From Microcoleus sp. FACHB-68 (lineage in GTDB: Bacteria; Cyanobacteriota; Cyanobacteriia; Cyanobacteriales; Oscillatoriaceae): a DNA stretch of 64,000 bases. Made by a program: the position numbers and the translations under genes. Numbering within the stretch: position 1 is the stretch's first letter; every line of letters starts with the position of its first letter. The stretch lies in NCBI RefSeq assembly GCF_014695715.1, contig NZ_JACJOT010000007.1:84081-148080 (forward strand). Direction: 5' to 3'. Of this stretch, positions 17,664-26,774 are shown in pieces. The notes below the pieces were generated by a model that saw nothing but the letters and a program-made list of their open reading frames with translations, was not told where the DNA came from and did no database searches.

Positions 17664-19859
17664 ATGATTGGCCAACTTTTAGATCGACGTTACCGACTTA
17701 TTAAACTTTTAGGATCAAATACATTTCGACAAACCTATCTGGCTGCGGATACACACCGGCCCGGTTATCCTCAATGTGTGGTTAAGCAATTGCGCCCACC
17801 CAATAACCACCCCAGAACGTTTAATATCATTCAACTTTTATTTAAAAAAAAGGCAGAAATTCTCGAAAAGCTGGGCAAGCATGACCAAATTCCTCAACTC
17901 TTAGCTTTTTTTGAAGAAAATAAAGACTTTTATATTGTTGAAGAATTTATTGCCGGCCAATCTTTAGCCGATGAACTTGTCGTCGGTGTACCTTTGTCTG
18001 AAGACCAAGTGTTTCGCCTCCTGCAAGAAATTTTAGTAATTTTAGTTTTTGTCCATCATCAAGGCGTAATTCACCGAGATATTCATCCAGAAAATATCAT
18101 TAGACGCCAATTAGATGGCAGATTGGTTTTAATTAACTTTGAAGCGATTCAAGAAAGCACTTCTCAACCCTCTAATTCTCAAAGTGGACAGTTGGCAAGC
18201 TCACTTGGTGACTCGCCTTACAAACCGATTGAACAACTCCAAGGCAATCCCGTTTATAACAGCGATATTTATGCTTTGGGGATTATTAGCATTCAAGCAT
18301 TAACCGGCTTGCCGGCAGAAGATTTAACCAAACTGCAAAATTCTGATCCATCTCATGTCGGTGAATTACTTTGGCGACACCGAACACAAGTCAGTCAAGA
18401 ATTAGCAGACATCCTCGATAAAATGATTGTATCTGACTGGAGATATCGCTATCAAACTGCGATTGAGGTTCTCACTGATTTAAATCATATTGGAAACACC
18501 TCTGGAAACAGCCAGCCTCTGCAAATGTTGGTAACGCTTGAGCAAAACGATAGCAAACGCCGGCATCGTTTATGGGAAACCGGCTTTAGGCAAAAACTTT
18601 TGCTGATTGTGGCAGCTTTAGCTGCATTAATGGCGATTGCCGGTTTGGGCTTAGGATTTCACCGGCAAGCACAGCAAAAGGCAAGCAATTTAAAAATTAG
18701 TGAGTTAGAAAACGCCAGCGACACCGATCACCTAGGGGCAATTCAGAGCTATAACCAAGCAATCCAACTCAATCCTAATAACGCAGAAGTTTACTACAAA
18801 CGCGGAAATTCTAATTATGATTTGGGAAACTTGGAGGAGGCGAAGGCGGATTACACCCAGGCAATTCGCCTTGATTCCAAGCACGCCAAAGCCTACCAGA
18901 ATCGAGGACTTGTTTATTCTGACTTAACAGATTATCGGGCAGCAATTGATGATTATAATCAGGCAATTCTCTTGAAGCCTAATGATGCAGCAGCTTACGA
19001 AAAACGAGGTCAGGCTTATTTTAATTTAAATGATTATAAGGCAGCCATTGAAGACTACACTCAGGTAATTCGCCTTAATAATCAGGATGCGGTTGCTTAT
19101 ATCAATCGCGGGTTAGCACGTTCTGCTGCCGGCGATAAACAAGGGGCACTCGCAGATTATACTCAAGCCATTCGCATCGATCCTGACAGCGGAGATGCTT
19201 TCTATAGCAGAGGCAGAGTTCGCTTTTATTTAGCAGATTATCAGGGGGCGATGGAAGATTATACGGATGCTATTCGAGTTAATCCTAAATTTGCAGATGC
19301 TTATATTAATCGATGCAGTGCCCTATTAAATTTGGGGCAATATCAGAAAGCGGCTGCGGATTGTACCCAAGCGCTTAAATTCACTCCGAATGATGCGATT
19401 GCTTATGGAAATCGCTGTATTGCCTACTTTAATTTACGGGATTATCAAAAAGCAATTGAGGACTGCACCCAGGCAATCGGGCTAGATTCTAACAATTCTA
19501 AAGCTTACAGCAACCGAGGTCTAGCTCGTGCTGCTGCTAACGATAAATCAGGGGCAATTGATGATTTTACAAAAGCAATTCGCACCGATCCCAGTGATGC
19601 TGTTGCTTACAGCAATCGCGCCGAGGTTCACTCAGATTTAGGAAATTATAGTAGTGCAATTGAGGATTACACCCAAGCAATTCGATTGAAGCAAGATCAT
19701 AATGGAGCTTATTATGGCAGAGGTTTAATTCGCGCTCGCATGGGTGATAAACAGGGCGCGATTGAGGATTTTCAAAAATCTGCTAAATTATGCATCGATC
19801 AAGGCAATACGGGTTGTTATAACGATGCTCAGTACCAAATTAAAAAGTTGCAGTCGTAA
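17664..19859 (+). CDS. Kinase-like TPR protein with degenerate active site (predicted pseudokinase)
   Basis: 731 residues, similar throughout to the upstream kinase and colinear with it. Lys41 (CVVKQL) and HRD at 137-139 are kept. The glycine loop is changed from GSGAFGQT to GSNTFRQT. Lys141 of HRDxK is His (HRDIHPEN). The DFG motif at 158-160 is NFE, so the metal-binding Asp is Asn. These changes predict no normal phosphotransfer. A membrane helix at about 311-332 and about eleven TPRs follow. GTG at 17661 directly precedes the chosen ATG at 17664, which matches the upstream protein's start. The intact open frame and well-kept TPRs suggest a selected role, perhaps as scaffold or allosteric partner of the active paralogue. 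Confidence 0.88.
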   Translation: MIGQLLDRRYRLIKLLGSNTFRQTYLAADTHRPGYPQCVVKQLRPPNNHPRTFNIIQLLFKKKAEILEKLGKHDQIPQLLAFFEENKDFYIVEEFIAGQSLADELVVGVPLSEDQVFRLLQEILVILVFVHHQGVIHRDIHPENIIRRQLDGRLVLINFEAIQESTSQPSNSQSGQLASSLGDSPYKPIEQLQGNPVYNSDIYALGIISIQALTGLPAEDLTKLQNSDPSHVGELLWRHRTQVSQELADILDKMIVSDWRYRYQTAIEVLTDLNHIGNTSGNSQPLQMLVTLEQNDSKRRHRLWETGFRQKLLLIVAALAALMAIAGLGLGFHRQAQQKASNLKISELENASDTDHLGAIQSYNQAIQLNPNNAEVYYKRGNSNYDLGNLEEAKADYTQAIRLDSKHAKAYQNRGLVYSDLTDYRAAIDDYNQAILLKPNDAAAYEKRGQAYFNLNDYKAAIEDYTQVIRLNNQDAVAYINRGLARSAAGDKQGALADYTQAIRIDPDSGDAFYSRGRVRFYLADYQGAMEDYTDAIRVNPKFADAYINRCSALLNLGQYQKAAADCTQALKFTPNDAIAYGNRCIAYFNLRDYQKAIEDCTQAIGLDSNNSKAYSNRGLARAAANDKSGAIDDFTKAIRTDPSDAVAYSNRAEVHSDLGNYSSAIEDYTQAIRLKQDHNGAYYGRGLIRARMGDKQGAIEDFQKSAKLCIDQGNTGCYNDAQYQIKKLQS

Positions 19860-19979
19860 TCATACGCGTCAGATATTGTAGCCCTAGGCTATAGTGATGT
19901 TGATGGGTTAAAACTACTTCTGTATTGCAAAAAGTCTAAAATAATATCAGTCGCCGGTATAGCAAAGTAGAAATAGACA

Positions 19980-21242
19980 ATGGATCGGGAATTCTATAAT
20001 CGAGGATTAGAAAAAGCGCGTCAAGGAGATCACCCAGGCGCAATTCAGGAATTTAACCGTGCCTTGCGAATTAATCCTGACTTTGCGGAAGCTTACCACA
20101 AGCGAGGGTTGGCACGCTTTGACAGTGGAGATGCACGGGAGGCAATTGCGGATTACACGCAAGCTTTGTCCCTACAACCGGCGAATCTTGACGTTTACTT
20201 CAGCCGGGGAATCGCTCATTTGGCGTTGGCAGAGGCACCGGCAGCCATTGAGGATGCCTTGCAAGCTTTACGCATTGATGCCAATTATGCGCCGGCTTAT
20301 CGGCTTCAGGGTAGCGCTTACCGCCGGCAGGGAGACATCCAAGCAGCGATTACCAGTTTTAAACAAGCGGCAGAATTATATCTTGAGCAAAAGGATGCCG
20401 TAAATTGTCGTAAATGTCTGGATACTGTCAAACAACTTCAGCCGGCACCTTTAGTGAAGGAAGAGACTCAAACGCCGCTGCCCATTGGGGAACATAAAGA
20501 ATTTTTTAATCAAATCTTGCAAAGGTTTGAGAAAGGAGATAAACGGGGCGTTATTGAAGATTTAAATTGGGCGTTGAAAGTCGATCCTCAAGATGCTCAA
20601 GCTTACCGATGCCGAGGAATTGTTCGTTATAAGCAAGAAGATTACCGAGGCGCAATTTCTGATTTAAACCAAGCTTTACGATTAAATTCCCAGGATGTTG
20701 TTGTTTATCATTACCGGGGGATGGTGCGTTCTCAAATGGGAGATCATCACGGTGCAATTGCTGATCTAAACCAAGCCTTGCAAATTCTACCGGCATCTGG
20801 GAAGGTTTATGTTGCCAGAGGCAATGCTTATCGGGCAGTTGCTAATTATCAGGGAGCGATTAAAGATTATACGCAAGCACTGCAAATTAATCCTGATGAT
20901 GCAGAAGCTTATTACAACCGGGGGATTGCTCAATCTTGTTTAGAAGAAATGAAAGCAGCGATTGAAGATTATCAAAATGCTGCTAAATTGTTTTGCGATA
21001 AGGAAGACTGGGTTAACTATCAAAAAGCGCTGGATAGTCTGAAATTAATTCAAGCTTCCGTGCCGAAACAAACGGCTGCCGGTGTTGCTAATCCTTTAAG
21101 ACAAAAACTTTTGCGGATGGTTGGAGGTTATTGGGAAATTGCTGAGCGCTTAATTGAGCATGAGAGGGAAAATTTTCCCGATATGCCTGAAGAGTGGTAT
21201 TGGGAAAAGGTGATTTATGATCTAGAGCGTGATCGGGAGTGA
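19980..21242 (+). CDS. Soluble TPR-repeat protein
   Basis: 420 residues with no signal peptide or membrane helix. About four TPRs lie in residues 1-135. A linker follows (about 150-168), then about five TPRs in 170-345. The C-terminal 60 residues are different: helical, charged and ending in PEEWYWEKVIYDLERDRE. The TPR consensus (AY-x-x-RG-x-A-x-x-x-x-x-D-x-x-x-AI-x-D) matches that in the two preceding kinase-like proteins, which suggests a common origin of the repeats. TPRs mediate protein-protein contacts. The gene lies 120 bases after the pseudokinase gene and may be co-expressed. No partner can be named. Confidence 0.8.
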   Translation: MDREFYNRGLEKARQGDHPGAIQEFNRALRINPDFAEAYHKRGLARFDSGDAREAIADYTQALSLQPANLDVYFSRGIAHLALAEAPAAIEDALQALRIDANYAPAYRLQGSAYRRQGDIQAAITSFKQAAELYLEQKDAVNCRKCLDTVKQLQPAPLVKEETQTPLPIGEHKEFFNQILQRFEKGDKRGVIEDLNWALKVDPQDAQAYRCRGIVRYKQEDYRGAISDLNQALRLNSQDVVVYHYRGMVRSQMGDHHGAIADLNQALQILPASGKVYVARGNAYRAVANYQGAIKDYTQALQINPDDAEAYYNRGIAQSCLEEMKAAIEDYQNAAKLFCDKEDWVNYQKALDSLKLIQASVPKQTAAGVANPLRQKLLRMVGGYWEIAERLIEHERENFPDMPEEWYWEKVIYDLERDRE

Positions 21243-21276
21243 TGGGCTAGTTAGTGGATTTTAGAGAAGAGTTTTT

Positions 21277-21459
21277 TAACCGCAGATGCACGCAGATGAA
21301 CGCAGATAAATACAGATGAATACAGTAATTCTTCTTGGATTTTATCGGATTTTTTAACATTTTAAATAAAACATATTAAATTTAATCTTTCCTAATCCTA
21401 ATCAATCTCTGCCACCACCCCTTAACCCATCTGCGTTCATCTGCGTGCATCTGCGGTTA
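21277..21459. repeat. 31-base perfect inverted repeat of the ATCTGCGT family
   Basis: The 31 bases at 21277-21307 are perfectly inverted at 21429-21459, separated by 121 AT-rich bases. The arms are built from 10-11-base units with the core ATCTGCG or CGCAGAT. The same unit series occurs in direct orientation three times at 34453-34639. It lies just before the GTPase gene, whose promoter or leader must overlap it. Confidence 0.8.
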
Positions 21460-21495
21460 AAATAATCTGAAAAAAATATCAAGGAAACATCGGCT

Positions 21496-22677
21496 ATGTC
21501 AGAAAAAGATTACTCATTAGATGAAGTTTTAGGAAGAATTGGCAATGCTTATCAAGAAGCAGAAAGCCATTTAGGGCAGTGTAATGTTTTGGTAATTGGG
21601 AAAACCGGCGTTGGCAAAAGCACTTTAATTAATGCGGTTTTTAAAGAACGTTTGGCAGAAACCGGCGTCGGCAAACCGATTACTCAAGGAATCCGGCAAT
21701 ATACTAAACAAGGATGCCCAATCACGGTTTATGATACGCCAGGATTAGAACTGAATACAGAACAAATTGAACGGGTGCGGCTAGAAGTTGCCAAACTAAT
21801 TGAAGATCAAAGAATGCAGGATGCCAAACAACATATTCATGTTGTTTGGTATTGCATCAGTCATGAGGCACGCCGGTTTGAGGAAATTGAGGAAAGTTGG
21901 ATTAAAGCGCTGGAATTGAAAGATGTGCCGGTGATTCTGGTTCTGACTCAAACAACTACGCAAAAGTCAAGTGAATTTTTCACTTATTTAGAAGGAAAAA
22001 ATTTACCTGTTAGTCAAATTGTGCCGGTGATGGCACAGCCCAAAAAAGTTCACGATGACTTTCCGCCTGTAGAAATACACGGGTTAACACGGTTAGTCGA
22101 AGCAACTTTAGAACTTTTGCCGCAAATCGCAAAAAAGGCATTTGTTAGAGAACAAATCGCCAGTATTGAAATGAAGGCTAAAGAAGCATTAAAGTATGTC
22201 AATGCTTATGTCGCCGGCTCGTCTCTTATTGGGGCTTCTCCGATTCCTTTCTCGGATGCGCCACTATTAATGACGATGCAAACGGCAATGCTGGCAAATA
22301 TTACAGTAATTTTTGGATTGCCATTTGATCGGGCTTTTATGAGTACGGTGGTGTCTGCAATTGTGGGTGCCGGCGGCATGGCAGCCGTGGGCAGAGCATT
22401 CGTGGGAAACTTACTTAAAATGATACCTGGTGCCGGCTCGCTTGTGGGTGGAGTGATTGCCGGCTCAACGGCAGCAGCCCTAACAATGGGACTAGGTTTA
22501 TCTTATATAGAAGTTTTGAAAATTTATCTAAGAGCCAAAATCAAGGGGGAAGAAATCTCTCGCCCAGACCTGACAAAAATGGTTGTAGACTTTTACAGAG
22601 ATTATATGTCCTCTGGCCGGCAAACTTTGAAGGATGATGACAAATCGCCTCCACCGCGTGAAATAGACATTCAGTAA
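21496..22677 (+). CDS. GTPase with C-terminal hydrophobic DUF697-like domain
   Basis: 393 residues. The G domain shows G1 GKTGVGKS at 35-42 and G3 DTPG at 80-83. At the G4 position VLTQTT (149-154) replaces NKxD, as in some Era/YcjF-like relatives. The C-terminal half from about 205 to 330 has several hydrophobic helices rich in Gly and Ala (GASPIPFSDAPLL, VGGVIAGSTAAALTMGLGLS), typical of DUF697 and YcjF-like membrane-associating GTPases. Function is unknown; a role in membrane stress or ion homeostasis is only a guess. The start ATG follows AAGGAAA at about 21481. It sits directly downstream of a long inverted repeat and after the TPR gene. Confidence 0.85.
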   Translation: MSEKDYSLDEVLGRIGNAYQEAESHLGQCNVLVIGKTGVGKSTLINAVFKERLAETGVGKPITQGIRQYTKQGCPITVYDTPGLELNTEQIERVRLEVAKLIEDQRMQDAKQHIHVVWYCISHEARRFEEIEESWIKALELKDVPVILVLTQTTTQKSSEFFTYLEGKNLPVSQIVPVMAQPKKVHDDFPPVEIHGLTRLVEATLELLPQIAKKAFVREQIASIEMKAKEALKYVNAYVAGSSLIGASPIPFSDAPLLMTMQTAMLANITVIFGLPFDRAFMSTVVSAIVGAGGMAAVGRAFVGNLLKMIPGAGSLVGGVIAGSTAAALTMGLGLSYIEVLKIYLRAKIKGEEISRPDLTKMVVDFYRDYMSSGRQTLKDDDKSPPPREIDIQ

Positions 22678-22759
22678 GCTCCGGAACACGGTAAAATAAG
22701 CCAGCCACAGGTTGGTTTCCATTCAGCAGATTTGCATTTTCAAGCTTCAGATTTACACA

Positions 22760-23080
22760 ATGTCCAAGATTTATACCGTTGAATTTCAACATCAAGGCAA
22801 AACCCACACCATTGAAGTCCCAGAAGATAAAACGATTCTTCAGGCTGCTTATGCAGCGGGCATAGATTTACCGAGTTCCTGCAATGCCGGCGTCTGTACC
22901 ACCTGTGCTGCCCAGATTTTAAACGGGGGGAAGGTGGAACAAAGTGATGGCATGGGCGTGGGAACTGAACTTCAAGCAGAAGGCTATGCGCTGCTGTGTG
23001 TCGCTTATCCGCGATCCGATCTCAAAATTGTTACGGAGAAAGAAGACGAGGTTTACCAACGGCAATTTGGTAAACCTTAA
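22760..23080 (+). CDS. Plant-type [2Fe-2S] ferredoxin
   Basis: 106 residues. Cys41, Cys46, Cys49 and Cys80 give the CX4CX2C...C pattern that binds a [2Fe-2S] cluster (SSCNAGVCTTC and LLCVAY). The rest matches the beta-grasp ferredoxin fold. It is an electron carrier, in cyanobacteria usually fed by photosystem I. The C-terminal tail (VTEKEDEVYQRQFGKP) is longer than in the main photosynthetic ferredoxin, so this is likely one of the accessory ferredoxins. ATG at 22760 was chosen because it matches the family N-terminus; an upstream in-frame GTG at 22712 would add non-conserved sequence. Confidence 0.92.
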   Translation: MSKIYTVEFQHQGKTHTIEVPEDKTILQAAYAAGIDLPSSCNAGVCTTCAAQILNGGKVEQSDGMGVGTELQAEGYALLCVAYPRSDLKIVTEKEDEVYQRQFGKP

Positions 23081-23125
23081 AAACTTCCCATCACACCTGA
23101 TTAAATTAGTTTGAGGAATACAACG

Positions 23126-23314
23126 ATGACGACGCACTTTATCACTGCCGAAATTGACTTGCAAGAGTCGCCGGTGCAAATGCAACAAGCGATTGAAGCG
23201 GAACTGCAAAAACGAGGTGAACCGCTGCGCTGGGCTGTCACCGGCATCGATGCAGATTCACAAAAAGCCCAAGTAGAAGCCGTGGTGACTGTGGCTGCTG
23301 AAGCTAATCCCTAA
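23126..23314 (+). CDS. Small conserved hypothetical protein
   Basis: 62 residues starting MTTHFITAEIDL. Regular hydrophobic alternation and an ending in VEAVVTVAAEANP suggest a small alpha-beta protein. GAGG at 23113 sits 9 bases before ATG 23126, which favours this start over the in-frame TTG at 23111. It lies 45 bases after the ferredoxin gene and 9 bases before the DUF3326 gene, so the three are likely one operon. I recognise it only as a type of small protein seen in cyanobacteria. Confidence 0.65.
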   Translation: MTTHFITAEIDLQESPVQMQQAIEAELQKRGEPLRWAVTGIDADSQKAQVEAVVTVAAEANP

Positions 23315-23323
23315 AATATCAAG

Positions 23324-24403
23324 TTGAACAAGCGTCCTTACACGGTTGTATTGATTGTGCCCACCGGCATTGGGGCGGCGATTGGGGGTTATGCCGGCGA
23401 TTCGTTGCCGGTAGCCAGAGCAATGTCGCAAGTTTGTGATCGCTTGATCACTCACCCCAACGTGCTTAATGGCGCTCAATTGTACTGGCCTTGTGAGAAC
23501 GCTTTTTATGTAGAAGGTTATGGACTTGACAAATTTGCCGCAGGATGCTGGGGGTTGAGATCCGTCCATCAAAACCGGGTGGGTTTAATTCTCGATCAAG
23601 GCATTGAACCTGAGTTGCGGTTGCGACATTTGCAAGCAGCAGACGCCACCAGAGCGACTTTGGGGCTGAATTTAACCGATTATGTGGTGACAGATGCCCC
23701 CTTAGAAGTGGAATTGCGAACCTCGGCAGCCGGCGCGAGTTGGGGCACGATAGGCAATCCAGGCAGTTTGTTGCGGGCGGCTGATGTGCTAATTTCCCAA
23801 GCCAGAGCTGATGCAATTGCTGTGGTGGCGAGGTTCCCCGATGATCCGGGAAGTGAAGCGTTGCAACAATACCGTCATGGTGAGGGAGTTGATCCCCTTG
23901 CCGGCGCGGAAGCGGTGATCAGTCATCTTGTCGTGCGAACCTTTCAAATTCCCTGCGCCCACGCGCCGGCACTCTCACCGCTTCCCCTCGATCCGCACCT
24001 ATCCCCCCGATCTGCTGCGGAGGAGTTGGGTTATACATTCCTTCCCTGCGTTTTGGTTGGGCTGAGTCGTGCGCCTCAGTTTGTTATTACAAGGTCAGGT
24101 CATTGTCAAGCAACAGATGTCTGGGCTGATGAAGTTGACGCTGTGGTGATCCCGGCAACGGCTGCCGGTGGCAGTGCGGTGATGAGTTTAAGCCGGCTTC
24201 CCAAAACACAAATCATTGCAGTTAGTGAAAATACAACCACGATGCAAGTTTCTCCCGAACAGTTGGGAATTAAAGCAGTGCGGGTTAATTCTTATTTAGA
24301 AGCGCTGGGTGTCATAGTCGCCGATCGTGCCGGTGTGAGTGCGGCAGCACTCAGCCCAACAATCTCACCGTTAAATTGCCTAGAATGCAGAGACAGGGGT
24401 TAG
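23324..24403 (+). CDS. DUF3326 family protein
   Basis: 359 residues. The N-terminus VVLIVPTGIGAAIGGYAGDSLPVARAM and the later WGTIGNPGSLLRAADVLI and LVGLSRAPQFV segments match DUF3326, a family widespread in cyanobacteria and plants whose function I do not know. The glycine-rich VPTGIGAAIGG stretch looks like a phosphate- or nucleotide-binding loop, which is inference only. The TTG start at 23324 follows the small upstream gene by 9 bases, suggesting translational coupling in the ferredoxin operon. Confidence 0.8.
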   Translation: MNKRPYTVVLIVPTGIGAAIGGYAGDSLPVARAMSQVCDRLITHPNVLNGAQLYWPCENAFYVEGYGLDKFAAGCWGLRSVHQNRVGLILDQGIEPELRLRHLQAADATRATLGLNLTDYVVTDAPLEVELRTSAAGASWGTIGNPGSLLRAADVLISQARADAIAVVARFPDDPGSEALQQYRHGEGVDPLAGAEAVISHLVVRTFQIPCAHAPALSPLPLDPHLSPRSAAEELGYTFLPCVLVGLSRAPQFVITRSGHCQATDVWADEVDAVVIPATAAGGSAVMSLSRLPKTQIIAVSENTTTMQVSPEQLGIKAVRVNSYLEALGVIVADRAGVSAAALSPTISPLNCLECRDRG

Positions 24404-24490
24404 TGGGAAAGTGTGAAAGCAAAGGTCAAAGAAAAAATTTCCCTTTCTCGCTTCGCCCTAACTATACTCTTCACCTTTTATCTGTAACTT

Positions 24491-25093
24491 GTGACTGAAC
24501 CACTTCCCAAGCAGCCAGAGATCGAACCCCTAACACGTATCGAAATTTTAGGTTACATGGGGGTGACAGCCGTTCTATTGCTCGTGCTGGCTAAGCTTTG
24601 GCAACACTTTAGAGACATTTCCCTGCTTCCCCTCAGTTGGGCCGGCATGGCGTTACCTTGGGGATTGGCGGTTGGTATGGGGATCTCGGTTGCCAGTTCC
24701 ATCATTTATCGCCTGTGGCCGGCATATCGGCACAGTGCGAATTATTACCTAGCTTTAATCCTCAAACCTTTGCAGTGGCCAGATTTAATTTGGCTGGGAC
24801 TGTTGCCAGGTTTGAGTGAAGAACTTTTATTTCGCGGCGTGATGTTATCGGATTTGGGATTAAATACCGTTGCCTTACTTGTCTCCAGTGTATTTTTTGG
24901 CCTTTTACATTTCAGTGGCCCTCAACATTGGCCTTATGTTGTTTGGGCAACTGTTGTGGGGCTGATACTCGGATATAGTGCTTTAGCCACCGGCAATTTG
25001 TTAGTGCCGATTGTGGCTCATGTCTTTACGAATTTAGCGTCCGGTTGCCTTTGGAAATTAGGCCGGTTGAGTGGGGGCAGTGCCGGTTCATAA
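24491..25093 (+). CDS. CPBP family intramembrane glutamic endopeptidase
   Basis: 200 residues with about six membrane segments. The family motifs are present: SEELLFRG (the EExxxR motif), then GLLHFSG and VAHVFTN with the two conserved His residues. In Rce1/CPBP proteases the Glu and His residues activate water for cleavage within the membrane. Substrates of cyanobacterial members are mostly unknown. The start is GTG at 24491 (VTEPLPKQ). It follows the DUF3326 gene by 87 bases and may have its own promoter. Confidence 0.88.
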   Translation: MTEPLPKQPEIEPLTRIEILGYMGVTAVLLLVLAKLWQHFRDISLLPLSWAGMALPWGLAVGMGISVASSIIYRLWPAYRHSANYYLALILKPLQWPDLIWLGLLPGLSEELLFRGVMLSDLGLNTVALLVSSVFFGLLHFSGPQHWPYVVWATVVGLILGYSALATGNLLVPIVAHVFTNLASGCLWKLGRLSGGSAGS

Positions 25094-25220
25094 ACTGCGA
25101 CGCATTTAATTTTTGTATTGAGATTGAGAGGAAGAGAAATTTGAGATTTCGATCCTTCCCATAAAATAGCCAATTAGATGCGCGTTCGCCTAACTTCTCA
25201 AGTGCTTAAGGGTATAAGTT

Positions 25221-25901
25221 TCAACAATTCAACATTAAACCGGCACGTTGCGCGGCAGCGAGTGCGATTGCTTGAGGCAGAATTTTGTGTTCTTGAACTT
25301 GAATCCGAGCGTGCAGGCTTTCGGATGTATCATTCGATAAAACCGGCACCGCAGCTTGCATAATAATTGGCCCACTGTCTACTTCTAACCGTACAAAGTG
25401 AACCGTACATCCTGCAACTTTTACCCCCGCTTCCAATGCTTGCTCAACGCCTCGAAGCCCTGGAAAACTGGGTAATAAACTGGGGTGAATATTAATCATG
25501 CGGTCGGGAAAAGCATCCACTAAAACTTGAGTGACGACGCGCATCCAGCCGGCCATAATTACCCAGTCCACATCATATTGCTGCAACGTCTCAACAATTT
25601 TGCTGTCTAAATCTTCTCGTTGCTTGTACTCACGATGATTGAGGAGAATTGCCGGGATGCCAAATTTTTCTGCTCTGGCAATCACTTTAGCGCCGGGATT
25701 ATTGTAAATCAAAACTTGAATTTTAGCGTTAAGCTTGCCATCGGCAATTGCTTGAGCAACGACTTCAAAATTTGTGCCACTTCCAGACGCCATCACTCCC
25801 AACTTTAACGGAGAGCCGGCTGGAGGATATTCTGCCATGAGATTAGGATGAATGGCAGGAGAAATAAAGCTAGGAGTTGATTGTGCCTGATCGGTAGTCA
25901 T
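25221..25901 (-). CDS. purN: Phosphoribosylglycinamide formyltransferase PurN
   Basis: 226 residues from ATG 25901. The enzyme transfers a formyl group from 10-formyl-tetrahydrofolate to GAR in step three of purine synthesis. SGSGTNF at 39-45 binds the phosphate of GAR. The catalytic residues are Asn137, His139 (MINIHPSLLPSFPG) and Asp175 (DSGPII). A longer in-frame start at 26159 would add 86 residues without PurN similarity and would overlap the divergent protease gene at 26012, so it was rejected. The extra 30 residues before LKLGVMASGSGTN are usual in cyanobacterial PurN. Confidence 0.95.
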   Translation of the reverse strand: MTTDQAQSTPSFISPAIHPNLMAEYPPAGSPLKLGVMASGSGTNFEVVAQAIADGKLNAKIQVLIYNNPGAKVIARAEKFGIPAILLNHREYKQREDLDSKIVETLQQYDVDWVIMAGWMRVVTQVLVDAFPDRMINIHPSLLPSFPGLRGVEQALEAGVKVAGCTVHFVRLEVDSGPIIMQAAVPVLSNDTSESLHARIQVQEHKILPQAIALAAAQRAGLMLNC

Positions 25902-26011
25902 GGGGAACGTGGCTGAAATTTCATGCAAATTAGATATTACCAGGGAGCGCTCAATAAAAGCGTGAGAAAATAAAGAAAAATAAGGCAATCTCAGATAAGG
26001 AAGTTGAGATA

Positions 26012-26425
26012 ATGGGCGCAGTTCGGATTCAGGTGAAGCTAACAAATGCAATCGATGAAGCATTAGTGAGTCGGGGTTTGCTTGCGCCCGATCTGCTACG
26101 TGAGTGCGACACACCGGCACTCGTTGATACAGGCGCATTATCCCTCGTAATTCCAGCACGGATCGTGGGGCGACTTGGCTTGCGAATTCGGGGACAGCGC
26201 ATGGTACAGTATGCTGATGGACGCGAGGAATCTGTGGGAGCCACAGAACCTGTCATCATTGATTGTCAGGGGCGTCAAACTGTAGGAGAGGCATTGGTAA
26301 CGGGTGACGAGGTGCTAATTGGGCAGGTTGTTTTAGAGCAATTAGATTTTTTAGTTGATTGTAAAAATCAGCGATTAATCCCAAATCCAGCCAATCCGAA
26401 TTATCCAGTCGCGATGATTAAGTAA
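26012..26425 (+). CDS. Clan AA (retropepsin-like) aspartic protease
   Basis: 137 residues. The active-site triad is Asp39-Thr-Gly (ALVDTGALSLVIP), followed by GEALVTGDEVLIGQVVLEQLDFLVD, which holds the second conserved strand. A single domain of this size works as a homodimer, as in retroviral proteases. Bacterial members are common in cyanobacteria, with no known substrate; some sit in toxin-antitoxin-like contexts. It is divergent from purN with a 110-base spacer. Confidence 0.8.
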   Translation: MGAVRIQVKLTNAIDEALVSRGLLAPDLLRECDTPALVDTGALSLVIPARIVGRLGLRIRGQRMVQYADGREESVGATEPVIIDCQGRQTVGEALVTGDEVLIGQVVLEQLDFLVDCKNQRLIPNPANPNYPVAMIK

Positions 26426-26458
26426 TCAAAAATTATTAATTGAAATTGATATATGTGT

Positions 26459-26490
26459 AAAAACCCCAAACTTATCAAGCAGGGGTTTAT
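26459..26490. terminator. Terminator-like hairpin after the aspartic protease gene
   Basis: AAACCCC (26461-26467) pairs with GGGGTTT (26482-26488) over a 14-base loop. A short AT-rich tail follows. It lies between convergent genes and could serve both. Confidence 0.5.
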
Positions 26491-26555
26491 ATTATTAAAA
26501 ATTTAAATTTGGCAGTCTTTAAAATACATTCAACACAATTTTTGCAAACAGAAGC

Positions 26556-26774
26556 TTAGCGCTTTTCAGTTCCTTGATTTCCGCCACCTTCTACCAAAGG
26601 GTCACTACTTCCTGATTCTTGCACCGCAGTAGGCTTAGCATCAGTTTGGCCACCTGAACCTGTCTTGCGCTGGCTTGCTTCAATGGGGGTTTGGTCGTCA
26701 TCAGAAGCAGCCGATGTTTGTGCATTCGATTCCTGTTCTTCTTCTGGAGACATTTGATTGGGCTGCTCAGACAT
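26556..26774 (-). CDS. Small disordered acidic protein
   Basis: 72 residues from ATG 26774 (MSEQPNQMSPEEEQ). The sequence is dominated by Glu, Gln, Ser, Asp, Gly and Thr, so it is predicted to be disordered. It ends in VEGGGNQGTEKR. I do not recognise a family. The base usage is normal for the window and an AT-rich leader with GGAG-like sequence (about 26783) precedes it, which supports a real gene. The in-frame TTG just upstream would add two residues. Confidence 0.5.
   Translation of the reverse strand: MSEQPNQMSPEEEQESNAQTSAASDDDQTPIEASQRKTGSGGQTDAKPTAVQESGSSDPLVEGGGNQGTEKR

Noticed and set aside
22712..22759. Upstream GTG start for the ferredoxin
   Set aside because: It would add 16 residues unlike any ferredoxin; ATG at 22760 matches the family start.
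25902..26159. N-terminal extension of purN by 86 codons
   Set aside because: It has no PurN-like sequence and overlaps the divergent aspartic protease gene; the ATG at 25901 fits the family.
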